A stretch of 64,000 nt of DNA from Rattus norvegicus (taxonomy: Eukaryota > Chordata > Mammalia > Rodentia > Muridae), in assembly GCF_036323735.1 (NCBI RefSeq), contig NC_086024.1:136845053-136909052 (forward strand). Reading direction: 5' to 3'. The notes under the pieces are model-generated. The model was not told where the DNA came from and did not search any database. It worked only from the letters and a program-made list of their open reading frames with translations. Positions within the stretch are counted from its first letter, which is position 1, and every line of letters begins with the position of its first letter. Positions 1 to 12,000 of this stretch are shown here, one piece after another. The translations under genes and the position numbers were made by a program.

Positions 1-279
1 ACAAGGACATAGTCCTGGCGGAGAGGACCTCCACTAAAACCTAACTCCTGGGCTACTTCTCTGTGAGGATCATACTAGAGTTCCCATTCCTCCACGTCTT
101 GTGGAATAATCCCTCTTTCAGCATAACGATTTGATGTTTGAGCACACCCTCGCAGATTCTTACTAGTCCAAGGGATTGACAACAGCCCCTCCCCCCAGAC
201 AATCAGGAAGACTAACTCCAGAAACACTTTTGTAGTGTGGAGAACTGAACACCGTGCACATCGCTGCCCTCTGCGTGAG

Positions 280-700
280 TGAGCCCCGGACACCCTCGCA
301 CTCGGGCACTCCCTCCATCACAGTCCGGGGGAACCCCGTGGACCCTCCTTGAAGTTGGCGGCGTAGGGGCTGACCCAAGGTCAGTGTGGATCGCAGAGTC
401 CCTCGCTTGCGTTCCGCGACCTACTTGGGCCCCACCGCACCAGGTCCCGGCCCCACTTCAGTCCCCGCGGTTGGGAACACACAAAAAAGCCCAGACCCCG
501 CTCTTACCTCAGCGGGATCAAGGCCACACTAGATTCCGCGACAGAATGGGAAAGGTCACAGAGCACGCAGGCGCCGCGCGGAGCCTGCTGGGAAAGCGGA
601 AGGAGCGGATACGCTAGACGCCCGCTGTGGGGTCTTTCGCGCCTGCGCACCACAGCGCCCCCGGTGGTCTCCCCGGTGTTGCAAGCTTGGGTGGGGGTTA
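280..700 (-). promoter_or_regulatory. Atp5mj: GC-rich promoter and first noncoding exon of a divergent gene (probably Atp5mj)
   Basis: The block around 530-700 is GC- and CpG-rich, unlike its AT-richer surroundings. It holds GCGCCTGCGC at 639-648, which fits the NRF1 site with one central change. On the minus strand a consensus donor, GAG then GTAAGA, puts an exon end at 508, so the first exon would run from roughly 640 down to 508. I find no ATG-led protein in it, so it would be 5' UTR. In human and mouse the neighbour upstream of TDRD9 on the opposite strand is ATP5MJ (small ATP synthase-associated mitochondrial proteolipid), and NRF1 commonly drives such genes. The gene name therefore rests on gene order and promoter type, not on coding sequence; the coding exons would lie left of the window. 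The transcription start is not defined. Confidence 0.45.
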
Positions 701-864
701 ATCAAAACCTAGAGGAGCTGGGAGAAGAAGCCATCTGTGTTTCTATGTGTTATAAAACTGACCAGATTTCCCAGGGTTTGTAGGTTTCCGGTTACACATG
801 ACTTTCAGTGCTGAAACCAGGACAGTAGATAATCCGGACAAATTGAGTTTAAAGAACAAAAAGC

Positions 865-1445
865 CCTTTTTGCATGGTTTATGCCTTTAATCCTAGCCCT
901 CAGGAGACAGAAGCAGCAGGATTGTCATAAATTTGACTTTCACGCCAGCCTGAAAATCTAAACCAAAAGCCGCGTGTGTTGGCGGACGCCTTTTAACCCA
1001 GCACTCAGAAGGCAGAGGCAGGCAGATCTCTTGAGTTCAAGCCTAGTCTCTCTTAGTGAGTTCCAGGACAGCCAGAGAGCTACACAGTGAGAACCTGTCT
1101 CAAAAAACCAAAAACCAAAACAAAATCAAACCAGGCATAATGGCTCAGGTCTTTAATTCCAGCACAAGGTGGAGGGCAGAGGCACAGGGTGGAGAGTGGG
1201 ACTGTGGGTCTATTGACCCACAAGCTGTGGCCTGGGCTACTTAGTGAGATTCTCAGAGTCCCCCATCCCCAAACAAACAAAAAGAGCAAAACAACAACGA
1301 AAAAGGAAACCCTCTTGAAAAAAAATTTTTTTTTTTGGAGACAGGTTTTTCTGTAACTTGTTACATAGACCAGGCTGGCTCAAATTCAGAGACTTGCCTG
1401 CCTCTGCCTCCTGTCTACTGGGATTAGAGGCGTGCACCGCTTTGC
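865..1445. repeat. Cluster of B1-type SINEs
   Basis: Three B1-like units lie side by side. One in plus orientation at about 970-1125 has the usual body (cagcactcagaaggcagagg, then agttccaggacagcc) and a CAAAA-rich tail. A more diverged plus copy runs from about 1129 to 1280. A minus copy at about 1330-1440 reads gagacaggtttttct and then gggattagaggcgtgca. A further old fragment sits at 865-960. No gene is visible. Confidence 0.7.
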
Positions 1446-1794
1446 CAGGAGTTTGGCATTTCTTGCCATTTTCTTCTGCATTGCTACTTTTTGCTCTACA
1501 TGTTTGGTTGAGCAGCCGTTCTGTGAGTAGTAATTATCCTTTAAAAACGTAAAGTGATGCAGACTGACTTCTGCAGGAGCTCTAGGGATCGAACCTAAGG
1601 GTTTGTTTTCTTTTTGCTTTTGTGTTTGTTTGTTTGTTTTTTAAGTAAGTGTGCTAGCCAGGTGTGTGGTGATATAATCCTAGCACTTGGGAAGTAGAGG
1701 TAGATGACCAGGGTTTGAAGAGCACCCCGGGACCCCATTTTTAAAAAAATGAAACCGAAACAAATGAACAAAAAAAATGTTCTTGCCTTTTTTT

Positions 1795-2022
1795 TTTTGG
1801 TTTTAAAAAAGATTTTCTAGGTGTATGAGTGTTTTGCTCACATCTATGTCTGTGTACCAAGTATGTGCCTGTTCACTCTGGGAAGTTAGAAGAGGGCGCT
1901 GGATACCCCGCAACTGGGATTATGGATGGTTTTGTTCTACCACACTGGTGCTGGGATTTGAACCTGCGTCCTTCGGAAGAGCGACAAATGCGATGAATCA
2001 CTAAGGCATCTCTTCAGCCCCA
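1795..2022 (-). repeat. B2/B3-type SINE
   Basis: The segment reads as the reverse complement of a B2/B3 SINE: an A/T-rich tail at the left, gctgggatttgaacctgcg in the middle and catctcttcagcccc at the right end, which is the tRNA-related 5' end. Divergence is moderate. Confidence 0.7.
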
Positions 2023-2050
2023 GACTTCTGTTTAAGAAACGACTAAAATC

Positions 2051-2136
2051 GGGGCTGGGGATTTAGCTCAGTGGTAGAGCGCTTACCTAGGAAGCGCAAG
2101 GCCCTGGGTTCGGTCCCCAGCTCCGAAAAAAAGAAC

Positions 2137-2170
<34 letters not shown>
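2051..2170 (+). repeat. ID SINE (young copy) with 17-bp target-site duplication
   Basis: This full ID element starts ggggctggggatttagctc, has the tRNA-Ala-like A and B boxes (tagctcagtggtagagc; ggttcggtcccc), and ends in a gaacc-plus-poly(A) tail of over 30 A. The 17-bp duplication aagaaacgactaaaatc flanks it at 2034-2050 and 2171-2187. The perfect duplication and long A tail indicate a recent, rat-lineage insertion. Confidence 0.95.
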
Positions 2171-2174
<4 letters not shown>

Positions 2175-2933
2175 AACGACTAAAATCTGAACGGACACTG
2201 AAAAGAGAAAGCCACCTACTGGATTAAAACAAATTAGGCATGTTTAGTAATTACTGAGGCAGAACTCAGAAGAAACTAATCAGGAACACAGATAAACAAG
2301 AGCAGACAAAGCTCTCACAGAGAAAGCAAACCGACCTGCCTCAGCCCAGGGCAGCTGGCACTGTTCTCCTCCCTCCTTTTCTTTTTCTTTTTTCCCCTAA
2401 CAAATATTATCATGTGGATGAGAGTGGGGAGCAATCCCAAGGGCCCTGTCGTCCATGTGGAGGTCCCAGGATCAAGTTGTCAGGCACCTTTACCCACGGA
2501 ACTGTCTAGCTAACTCCTACTTTGTTCTTTTAGTTTAAAATCACTATTATTTTATGCCTAAGTGTCTTGCCTGTGTATTTTATGCCTATGTATAAGTATG
2601 GCCTCACACTCATGACAATTCTCCTGCTTCAGTCTCTAGTGCTAGAATTACAGGGGTAAGCCACTCCAGTTTTTTTCTCTTGTGGTGCTCAGGGTGAATC
2701 TGGGACCTAGAACAAGATATAAATTCTATAACTGAGCTTTACCCTTGACCCTACAGCTAACTGGGTCTAAGAAATCAATAGGGAATAGGGTAGAAATATT
2801 TGAAGAGCTGATAGCTGACTGAGAATTTTCTAAAAGGGATATAAAAATTATTTGAGGCTCAAAAAAGTCTTAGTGAATCCAAGCGGACAGAGAAATGAAA
2901 GGCCTGAAAGCCACAAGATAAAACTAAAGACTA

Positions 2934-3006
2934 GGGCTGGGGTTGTAGCTCAATGGAAGAGCGTTTGCTTAGCATGTGTGAGTCCCAGCACTGCTAAACG
3001 AAAAGG
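2934..3006 (+). repeat. Old ID-like SINE
   Basis: A diverged ID/tRNA-Ala-like sequence (agggctggggttgtagctc, then gagtcccagcactgc) with several changes from the young ID copies and only a short A tail. Confidence 0.7.
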
Positions 3007-3514
3007 TCCTAATACCTAATAATGATGTTAAATAGCCGTCCCTCTAGAATTCTCTTTATAGGGAAACCAGCAATTAGTAAAGGAGAAATGTAGTTTTGAA
3101 CAAATTGAGAATAAGGGAATAATTACTAACAGATCTACGGTGAATTCATTCGGGCCAGAGGAAAATGAGCTCAGATGGAGGGGTGGGGAAGGCAGAAGGG
3201 CGATGAGCAGTGGCCACAGTCCCACTCTGAAGGGGAAAAGAGCTTTGGGTCAAATGAAGCCATGTATGACAGTTGGGAAGTTGGCTATTTCAGGGCATCG
3301 GTCCTGCAGGTTTCTGAGGTCTCTGAGGACCAAAACTTTTCATTATAGAAGTAACATTTGCCCTTTCTTGCTAGAAATCCCTCATGTGCACAATGGGATT
3401 TTCCCAGAGGCTGTGGGACTTGTGATGTCATATAGTCTTAACGCAGAGTCAGAAAAGCTGCCCTCTTCCATCCAGTTGGACACTAAGGGCCTGGTGAAGA
3501 TTTCTAAGTGTCCC

Positions 3515-3716
3515 TCCTGGGGCTGGAAAGAGGATTCAGCAGTTAAGAGCAGCGGTTGCTCCAAGAGAACCAGAGTGTGGTTCCCAGAAGGCATGTTGGG
3601 AAGTTCACAGCAGCCTCTTTCTCCAGCTCCAGGAGGATCTACTGCCCTCTACTGGCCCCTATGGGCACTGCACCCACCCATAGCCTACACGCTTACATAC
3701 CTGGAAATAAAAATGT
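3515..3716 (+). repeat. B2/B3-type SINE, plus orientation
   Basis: It begins ggggctggaaagaggattc, continues agcagttaagagcagcggt and ends aataaaaatgtaaac, giving the B2/B3 order of tRNA-like head, body and AATAAA-type tail. Adjacent open frames here are SINE sequence rather than a gene. Confidence 0.75.
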
Positions 3717-3919
3717 AAACTTTTAATTTATATAAAATTTATATAAAAGTTTAAAAATTTAAGTGTTACTCTTCTATTTTTGGTTGTGAGCCTTGCCTTT
3801 AACGGCTGAGCCCTCTCTCCAGCCCTTAAGTGTTACTCTTATGTGTGAGCCTTTTGGAAAATATAGTGATTTTCATAAAATAATAATGCCTGACATCAAG
3901 TGAGTTTTTAATTGCTATT

Positions 3920-4105
3920 TTTAAAATTATTTATTTATTTTATGTACACAAGTAAGCTGTATCTGTCTTCAGATACACCAGAAGTAGGCGTCGGATCCCA
4001 TTACAGATGGTTGTGAGCCACCATGTGGTTGCTGGGACTTGAACTCAGGACCTCTGGAAGAATAGTTGGTACTCTTTAACTGCTAAGCCATCTCTCCAGC
4101 CCCCT
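3920..4105 (-). repeat. B2 SINE
   Basis: A clear reverse-complement B2: tail attatttatttattttatg at the left, then ggttgtgagccaccatgtgg, and gccatctctccagcccc at the right end. Confidence 0.85.
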
Positions 4106-4159
4106 CAATATTGTCTTACTTTGATCTCTGTCCGTGCAATAAAATATTCTGATTAAAGG

Positions 4160-4480
4160 AATTTGGAAAGGAAAGGATTTACACTTACACTTAAAAGGGT
4201 CTCAGCTTACATTTAAAAGTCACGATCTATCACTGAGGGAAGTCAAGGCAGGGACTACAGGCAGGAGTTGAGCCAGGAATCGTGGAAAAAGAATCCTCGT
4301 CTCCACCTGTCTAGGAATAGTGTCACCCACAGTGGGCTGGATCCTCCCATATCATTTATCAATCAAGACAAACTCTGACAGACATGGCCGCAAGCCAATC
4401 TGATCTGGGCAGTCCCTCAATCAAGACTTCTATAGATAACTCTGAGCTGTGCCACACTGACAGCCGAAAACCATTTGGAT
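4160..4480 (-). mobile_element. Diverged URR1-like (hAT-Charlie) fragment
   Basis: The order of tcactgagggaagtcaaggc, cacccacagtgggctgg and a diverged catttatcaatcaag segment matches the reverse complement of the URR1-type nonautonomous hAT element seen better preserved at 7355-7760. It is diverged and the ends are not sharply defined. Confidence 0.5.
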
Positions 4481-4580
4481 GAATACATAAAACTTCTAGG
4501 TTGTAATTCCTTGCAGATAGATATAAACAATACACAAAAGCTCTTTAGGGTCTTCAGTCCCTATTAAGAATATAAAGAGA

Positions 4581-4681
4581 GGGGTTGGGGATTTAGCTCA
4601 GTGGTAGAGCGGCTTGCCTAGCAAGCTCAAGGTCCTGGGTTCGGTCCCCAACTCTGAAAAAAAGAAAAGAAAAGAAAAAAA
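4581..4681 (+). repeat. ID SINE with 12-bp target-site duplication
   Basis: A complete ID body with a gaaaagaaaag-type tail. The duplication aatataaagaga flanks it at 4569-4580 and 4682-4693. An extra G in the box region (agagcggcttg) is private to this copy. Confidence 0.93.
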
Positions 4682-4859
4682 AATATAAAGAGAGTTTTGA
4701 GGGCTAACTCAGGTTTAAGATGTATTTCAGAAAGAATATTTCTTTTTGATTTTTTTTTTTTTTGAGATAATCTCTTACTCTGTTGCTCAGGCTGGCAAAC
4801 TGTTTTGGGTTCCCGAATGCAAGGATTATGGTTGTGAACTACCGGGAAGAGCATCATAG

Positions 4860-5640
4860 AAAGCTACTTGAAGGACAAAAACCAACAGGTTTTTAATGTA
4901 ATGTCAAGTCCAAAACACTTGTAAATCATCTAAAATTTCAAAACGTAACGGGCTATCCCAGCAGATTCATTCAAAGCGCCTAATGTTTTGAGGCTAAAAT
5001 GTGGGCGAATCTTAAGCGGTTTCTCTTGCTTTACGGAGAGTGCAGTTTAGCAGATCATTCACTGTGAAGTGTTGTTAGCTGTTTGTAATCTCCCAGGACC
5101 TCAAGCCACTCCGTGAATAAGCCAAATCTGCCCCAAAGGCCAAGACCCAAGAGCTACCCAAAAGTCTTCGCATGACCTAGAGCTTACAAGCCACTTAAAG
5201 AATTGCCTGATCTTTCCGGCCATGTGAGAGGGGAACAGCAGGAGCTACCCTACTTTGAGGCAATGACACCCTGGTTCAGTGACCGCTCTGGTGCCCCCTT
5301 TGGAATAAAGTTACAATCTCTATGGTTTGTGCTTCTGCTCCGGCTGAAGTCAGTCCCTGTGGGACTCTAGGCCAGGCTGGCAGCAGGGATGCAGTAAATA
5401 TTTTCTTAAGTTATTTGTTCGTTCTTCTCTCGTATATTACATCCAGACTGCAGTTTCTGCTCTTCCTCCCCAGTCCCGTGTCTCGGCTCCCCCTCCTCCT
5501 TTCAGAAAAGGGGAGGCCTCCCAGGGATATCAACCAAGCATGGCGTACCAAGTGAGTCCAGTAAATATTATCGGCAAGCTGGTTTCCATAAACACTTGCC
5601 TGTCCAGGTCACCTGACTCCCGCTCACAGGCCTCGTGAGT
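4860..5640. other. Intergenic stretch upstream of Tdrd9 with no recognised feature
   Basis: An old B1-like minus fragment ends near 4855. From there to about 5640 I see no SINE, no convincing exon and no tandem repeat. The sequence gains GC content toward 5640, where the Tdrd9 promoter begins. Confidence 0.5.
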
Positions 5641-5843
5641 GCTCTGGACACGAGGCCCCCACGTGCACGCAGGGCCCGGCCCCACCCTCCTCTTTGCGTG
5701 GCACAGTCTGATTGGATGGCCTCAGTGAGGGGTGGGGGGTAGGGGCTTCTGGAACGGTCGTTGTGGGAGGCCGGGAGGGCCGTGCCCTAAAGGCTTTGCC
5801 ACCATTGGAGTCAGGCAGTTGAGGCAGCTCTTGGGCACCGAGG
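5640..5843 (+). promoter_or_regulatory. Tdrd9: Tdrd9 proximal promoter and 5' UTR
   Basis: GC-rich DNA directly upstream of the Tdrd9 start codon. Visible elements are an inverted CCAAT box (gattgg, 5710-5715), an E-box-like ccacgtgc near 5659-5666, a G-rich run near 5730-5742, and AACGGTC at 5753-5759, which fits the MYB-family core. No TATA box is evident. Meiotic piRNA-pathway genes are known to be driven by A-MYB (MYBL1), so the MYB-type site is a plausible regulatory input; that link is inferred. The transcription start cannot be placed from sequence alone. Confidence 0.55.
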
Positions 5844-6064
5844 ATGTTGCGCAAGCTCACGGTCGACCAGATAAATGACTGGTTCACCATAGGCAAGACG
5901 GTGACCAATGTGGAGCTGCTGGGCTTGCCGCCTGCCTTCCCTGCGGAGGCGCCCCGGGAGGAGGTCCAGCGCTCGGAGGAGGTCCCCAGCGAGGCCCCTA
6001 CGGCCCAGGCCCAGGATCCAGTTAAGGCCACAGCACTGGCCAGACCAGCTTCAGCCTTTGGAAG
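5844..6064 (+). CDS. Tdrd9: Tdrd9 coding exon 1
   Basis: Encodes residues 1-73 and two bases of codon 74. It opens MLRKLTVDQINDWFTIGKT, the conserved TDRD9 N-terminus, followed by a low-complexity Pro/Ala/Glu stretch ending in ASAFG. The donor follows at 6065 (GTAGGG), leaving phase 2. Reading past the donor gives a stop at once, which supports the exon end. The following intron of about 22.9 kb is the largest in the window and contains Rd3l, two L1 elements and many SINEs. Confidence 0.96.
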
Positions 6065-9000
6065 GTAGGGAGCCCAGGAAGGTCTTTCAAGCCGATGAAG
6101 AGTCCTCAGTAAATAGGTGCTCTCCTAGGTTTTTGCAAAAAGCTGAGCATCCCAAGAATTTGGTAATTTGTTTAATTCCCAGCCTGGTTTTTTGTTGTTG
6201 TTGTTTTGTTTTGTTTTGGTCTTTGTTTGTTTTGAACAAACAGAGTCCTGTATAGCCCAGCCTGACCTCAACTTACGCCTCCGTGGATAACCGTGAATTC
6301 TTCAGCCTCTGGCCTCCACTTTCCCAAGTCCTGAGATTGCAGGGGTATATCCGCAGTCCCAGGTTCATAGACTGCCTTAAAAATTTCATTGCAGGGGTTG
6401 GGGATTTAGCTCAGTGGTAGAGCGCTTGCCTTGCAAGCACAAGGCCCTGGGTTCGGTACCCAGCTCCGAAAAAAAAAAAAAAGAAAAAAAGAAAAACATT
6501 TCATTGCAAGGATTCAGTGTGCGTGTGTGCGCGTGTGCCAGAATTCTTTGTCAGAGTAGGCGCTTGTACCATGTCGGCTCCTGGGAATTGAACTCAGGTC
6601 GTCAGGATTGCTGGTAAGCACCGTCAGCTCCGGCGTCTCACTGATGCAGACTCTGCCTACTCTCCTATCTAACGGTTTGTTTTATTTTTGAGGTGTGTAT
6701 GTGGGGGGGAGAGAAACTCTCTAGTGCTGGTGTTGGAGGTCATTATGAGCCACGTGACCTGGGTGCTGGGAATGGAACTTGGGTCCTCTGCAAAACCATC
6801 ACTGCACACAACTAACCCCTGGTCCCCCTCACCCACCTGGACTTCCCAGGTCACCAAAATGCTCTCTTCCCTTCTGCTCTTGGCCCTGTTGTTAAGGTAC
6901 ATACATCGGTGTGGGTCTTTCCCCTCCTGGTATCACTGGCACTGAAAATCACCATGCTCCACCTGTTTTCACTCCTCCTTCACTTTCGACAACCAATGAT
7001 TTTTGTTTGTTTGTTTCCCTTCTCCAGAATGTCATGTTGTCGAAGCCCCACAGTCTGTAGCCCTCCGACACGGGCTGCTTCCACCCAGTTATGTGAAGTT
7101 GAAGTCCCACACCTTTATGGTGGTTTAGTGTGGGCTGAGACCCCACCGGCTGAGTGTAACGCACTTACCTGCTGACCCACCTCACATCTGGGTTGTTCTG
7201 GCAGTTGTGGCCGAGGCTGCTGCAGATGTGTGTGTGAAGGTCTTTGTGAAGATGTTAGCTTTCAGTACATCTACATTTCAGTAGCTCAATAGCAAGGAGT
7301 TGGAATGCTGGCACCTTGTTCAGGTTTAGTATTTTACGTTTATGTGTCTGTGGGTGCACTGGCTGGTTCTGGCTGGTTCTGTTTGTCAGTTTGACACAAG
7401 CTGGAGTTATCTCTGAGAAAGGAGCCTCCCTTGAGGAAATGCCTCCATGAGACCCAAAGGCATTTTCTCAATTAGTGATCAAGAGGGGAGGACCCAGCCC
7501 ATTGTGGGTGGTGCCATCCCTGGGCTGGTGGTCTTGGGTTCTATAAGAGAGCAAGCTGAGCAAGACAGGGGAAGCAAGCCAGTAACATCCCTCCATGGCC
7601 TCTGCATCAGCTCCTGCTTCCTGCCCTGCTTGAGTTCCAGTCCTGACTTCCTTTGGTGATGAACAGCAATGTGGAAGTGTAGGCTGAATAAACCCTTTCC
7701 CCCCCACCTGGCTTCTTGGTCATGATGTTAGTTCAGGACTAGGAACCCTGACTAAGACAGTGGATATGAGGTGTATGTGTGTAGGTGCCCATAGAGACCA
7801 ACAGAGGGAGCCAGATCCCTGGAATTGGGAGTTGCAGGCAGTTATAAGCTACCCAGTGTGGGTACTGGGAGCTGAACTCTGGTTCTTTGGAAGAGTGTCA
7901 AGTACTTTTAACCACAAAGGCATCTCTCCGGATGCATTAACCTTTCACTTCTCACTGTCTTCGGTTACGTATGAAGGTGGTGCAAATTGGGCTGGAGGAT
8001 ACCTACTGTTTAGAAGAGACCTGGCTGTCCTGAGTAGAACTCAGCACAGTGTGTAGTACCCCCAGCTTGGGGCACCTCTGCTCCCACCCTAAATCCAGAC
8101 CCCTCTGCAGTTGAGAGGCCTTTTGTTTTCAACAAAATAGTGAAACAGTGTTTTACTGTTTTGCCCAATTTGATCTTGAACTGAGCAAAAGTGACCCTCC
8201 TGCCAAAACCTGCAAGGCTCTGGGGTTACAGGTATCACCCCGATTCAAATGTCTCTTTAATTTTTAAATTAATTTATTATTCTGTATTTCTATGATATAT
8301 AGGGGCATGTGTACGTGTGGAGGTCAAAGGCGACTTTCAGGAGTCACTTGCTGCCTTGTGCCTTGTGACTCAGGGTTTCTCTGGTTTCTCTTTACTTCAT
8401 GTTAGCCGTCTGGAGAGCCCCTGGACAGTCCTCCTGTCTGCCTCACCTCACTGTGGAGTGCTGGTACAGACAAGTGCCAGTTCACTGGGTTCTAAGGGTA
8501 GGACTCAGGTTGCCAGGCTTGTGTGGTGAGTGCTCTTCCTCCTGAGCCCTCTTGCTGGCAGTGTTTTAAGTTCTAGAAGTTACTCTTGTTAGCCTTGCTT
8601 TCAGGCCTTTGCAGGGTCAAGCACAACCTTTAGCTCTTTGGTAATCGTGCTTTTCAGAGGAACCCAGGGGACATAGAGGGCTACTTTGTGTAGGCTTGGT
8701 TCCATAGCCTCTACTTAAGGGTCTACAATCACTTTAGGCTTCCCTGCAGAAATGTAATGTTTTAATTCACTTATTTTGATATTGGAACTTAAATATTTGT
8801 TAACCTTGTCAGAAACTAAGCTTATAGATTCAACTGTCATTTCCATTGCTAAGATGCAACTTTTTAAACTCTTAAATTCTTTATGGATTAAGACTCAATA
8901 AGTCAAAGGTAGGTTTGCAGAGCAGTGGAATGAGAAAGGGTGAGCAGGCCATTAGAGTTAGACTCGGTACACAAGTATGCAGTGCGGTGCTCGCAACATG

Positions 9001-12000
9001 TCGTAGTCATGCAACTGTGTAATTTAATCCTACAGCAACTCCTTAATGTTACTGGACTTTTATCAGTTAATCGTCTAATGACTTTGTAAAGGGGAAAAAT
9101 GGGTTTGGATGGCAAAGTGACCTGCCTAATTTCCTGTGGCAGTAGTGTGGTCAGGCAGAGTGACTTCACAAGGATGTGTGCTGAAACCTGTGAATATGCA
9201 TTGATACATGGAAAAATTTATGTGTGTGAGTGTTTTGCTGCATATATGTGTTTGCAGCATGTGGGTACCTGGTATCTAAGGAGGCGGGAATGGGGTGTTG
9301 GGTTCCATGGAACTCGAGTTATAAATGGGTATATGCAGCTAAGTGGCTGATGGGAATCAAACCTGGGTCCTCTGGAAGAGCAGCCAGTGCTCTTAGCCTC
9401 TGAAGCATCTGTGCAGTCCTGGGAAAAGGATTTTGCTGGCATAATTAAGGTTAGGATCTTACATTTGTTTACTATGGGTGTGCATACATCCACACACATG
9501 CACGTGCATTTTTATGGTATGCGTGCCACAGCATGCACATGGAGGCCAGAGGATAATGCACAGGACTCCGTTCTCTCCTTGTATTATGTGGGTTCTGGGG
9601 ATTAAATTCAGGTTGTCAGGGACTGAATGCAAGCATCTTTACCTTCTGAGCCATCTTGTTGGCCACAGAATAATAATAATAATAATAATTATTATTATTT
9701 AGTTTTTAGAATTTTTTATTCTTTTTAAAAATTAGATATTTTGGGGCTGGGGATTTAGCTCAGTGGTAGAGCGCTTACCTAGGAAGCGCAAGGCCCTGGG
9801 TTCGGTCCCCAGCTCTGAAAAAAAGAACCAAAAAAAAAATTAGATATTTTTATTTACATTTCTTTTTTTAATTTTATTTTTTGTTAGATATATTTATTTA
9901 CCTTTCAAATGTTATTCCCTTTCCTGGTTTCCTGTCCATAAGCCCCTCCAACCCTCCCCCTCCCCCATTCAGATGTTTCCCTCATCTACCTCCCTTACCT
10001 GCCCCCCTACTTTCCCCTGCACTGGGGGTCCAACCTTGGCAGGACCAAGGGCTTCCCCTTCCACTGGTGCTCTTACTAGGCTATTCATTGCTACCTCTGA
10101 GCCCTGGGTCAGTCCATGTATAGTCTTTCGGTAGTGGCTTAGTCCCTGGAAGCTCTGGTTGGTTGCCATTGTTGTTTTTTTTTTTTTCCCCACAGCTAGC
10201 ATTTTATTCAGATAGCAGTCTCATTCATTATACATGGTCCAAGATAAGAACTCAAATCAGAAGTTAAAGATTGGTCTTCAAACATCATAGCCAACAATGC
10301 CACGTTTGCCTATGATCGCTCCGATGTAAAGCCACATCCACACCTCAGTGGCCACCAAGCCATTCAGCACAGCTTCCTTCACTGTAAGGTGTTTGATGCT
10401 ACCAGCTTTGGCACTGTGAATTATTTTTTTTCATGCTCTGAATAGCTGTAGGGATTTCACCAGGGGTTGGGGGAACCAGCTCAACCTTGGCGCAGTGCCA
10501 AAGTGTGGCCAATCGAGGCTTCAAGTAAGTCATGGCAGCAGCCACCATCGACGGTGCCTTCTCCACAAAGTTACGGATGAACTTGGCCATGGTCTAACGT
10601 GGAAGGTTCGTCTCCCCGAACCACCGGCTGAATGGCATTATTGTTCTTAATGGGGTTGCAAGCCCCTTCAGCTCTTTCAATCCTTCCTCTAATTCCCCCC
10701 AAGGGGGTCCCGTTCTCAGTTCAGTGGTTTGCTGCTAGCACTGACCTCTGGATTTGACATGCTCTGGATGTGTCTCTCAGGAGAGATCTATATCAGGTCC
10801 CTTTCGGCATGCATTTTTTAGCTTCATCCATCTTATCTAGTTTTGGTGGCTGTATATATATATATGCACCACATGTGGGGCAGGCTCTGAATGGCTATTC
10901 CTTCAGTCTCTGCTCTAAACTTTGCCTCCATATCACCTCCTATGGATATTTTTTCCCCTTTTAAGAAGGAATGGGAGCATCTGCATTTTGGTCATCCTTC
11001 TTCTTGAGCTTTCTGTAGTCTGTGGATTGTATCTTGTGTAGTTCCAGGTTTTGGGCTAAGATCCACTTATCAATGAATGCATACCAAGTGTGTTTTTCTG
11101 TGATTGGGTTACCTCACTCAGGATGATATTTTCCAGTTCATTGCATTTGCCTATGAATTTCATGAAGTCATTGTTTTTAATAGCTGAGTAGTATTCCATT
11201 GTGTAGATGTACCACATTTTCTGTATTCATTCCTCTGTTGAAGGGCATCTGGGTTCTTTCCAGCTTCTGGCTATTATAAATAAGGCTGCTATGAACATAG
11301 TGGAGCACGTGTCTTTGTTGTATGTTGGAGCATCTTTTGGGTATATGCCCAAGAGAGGTATAGCTGGGTCCTCAGGTAGTGGAATGTCCAATTTTCTGAG
11401 GAACCTCCAGACTGATTTCCAGAATGGTTGTACCAGTTTGCAGTCCCACCGACAATGGAGGAGTGTTCCTCTTTCTCCACATCCTCGCCAGCATCTGCTG
11501 TCACCTGAGTTTTTTTTTTTAATCTTAGCCATTCTGACTGGTGTGAGGTGGAATTTCAGGGATGTTTTTGATTTGCATTTCCCTGGACTAAGGATGTTAA
11601 ACATTTCTTTAGGTGCTTTTCGGCCATTCGATATTTCTTAGCTGAGAATGTTTTGTTTAGCTCTGTACCCCATTTTTAATAGGGTTATTTGGCTCTCCAG
11701 AGTCTAACTTCTTGAGTTCTTTTGGATATTATATTTTAGCTATTAGCCCTCTATCAGATGTAGGATTGGTAAAGATCTTTTCCCAATCTGTTGGTTGCAG
11801 TTTTGTCCTATTGACAGTGTCCTTTGCCTTACAGAAGTTTTGCAGTTTCATGAGGTCCCATTTGTCGATGCTTGGTCTTAGAGCATAAGCCATTCATGTT
11901 TTGTTCAGGAAATTTTCCCCAGTGCCCGTGTGTTTGAGACTCTTCCTCACTTTTTCTTCTATTAGTTTGAGTGCATCTGGTTTGGTGTGGAGGTCCTTGA

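Noticed and set aside
3140..3718. A 192-codon plus-strand frame
   Set aside because: Its right third is a B2/B3 SINE, and the left part shows no motif, promoter or conserved splice pattern.
11207..11641. A 144-codon plus-strand frame
   Set aside because: It is the antisense shadow of the L1 ORF2 C-terminal region on the minus strand.
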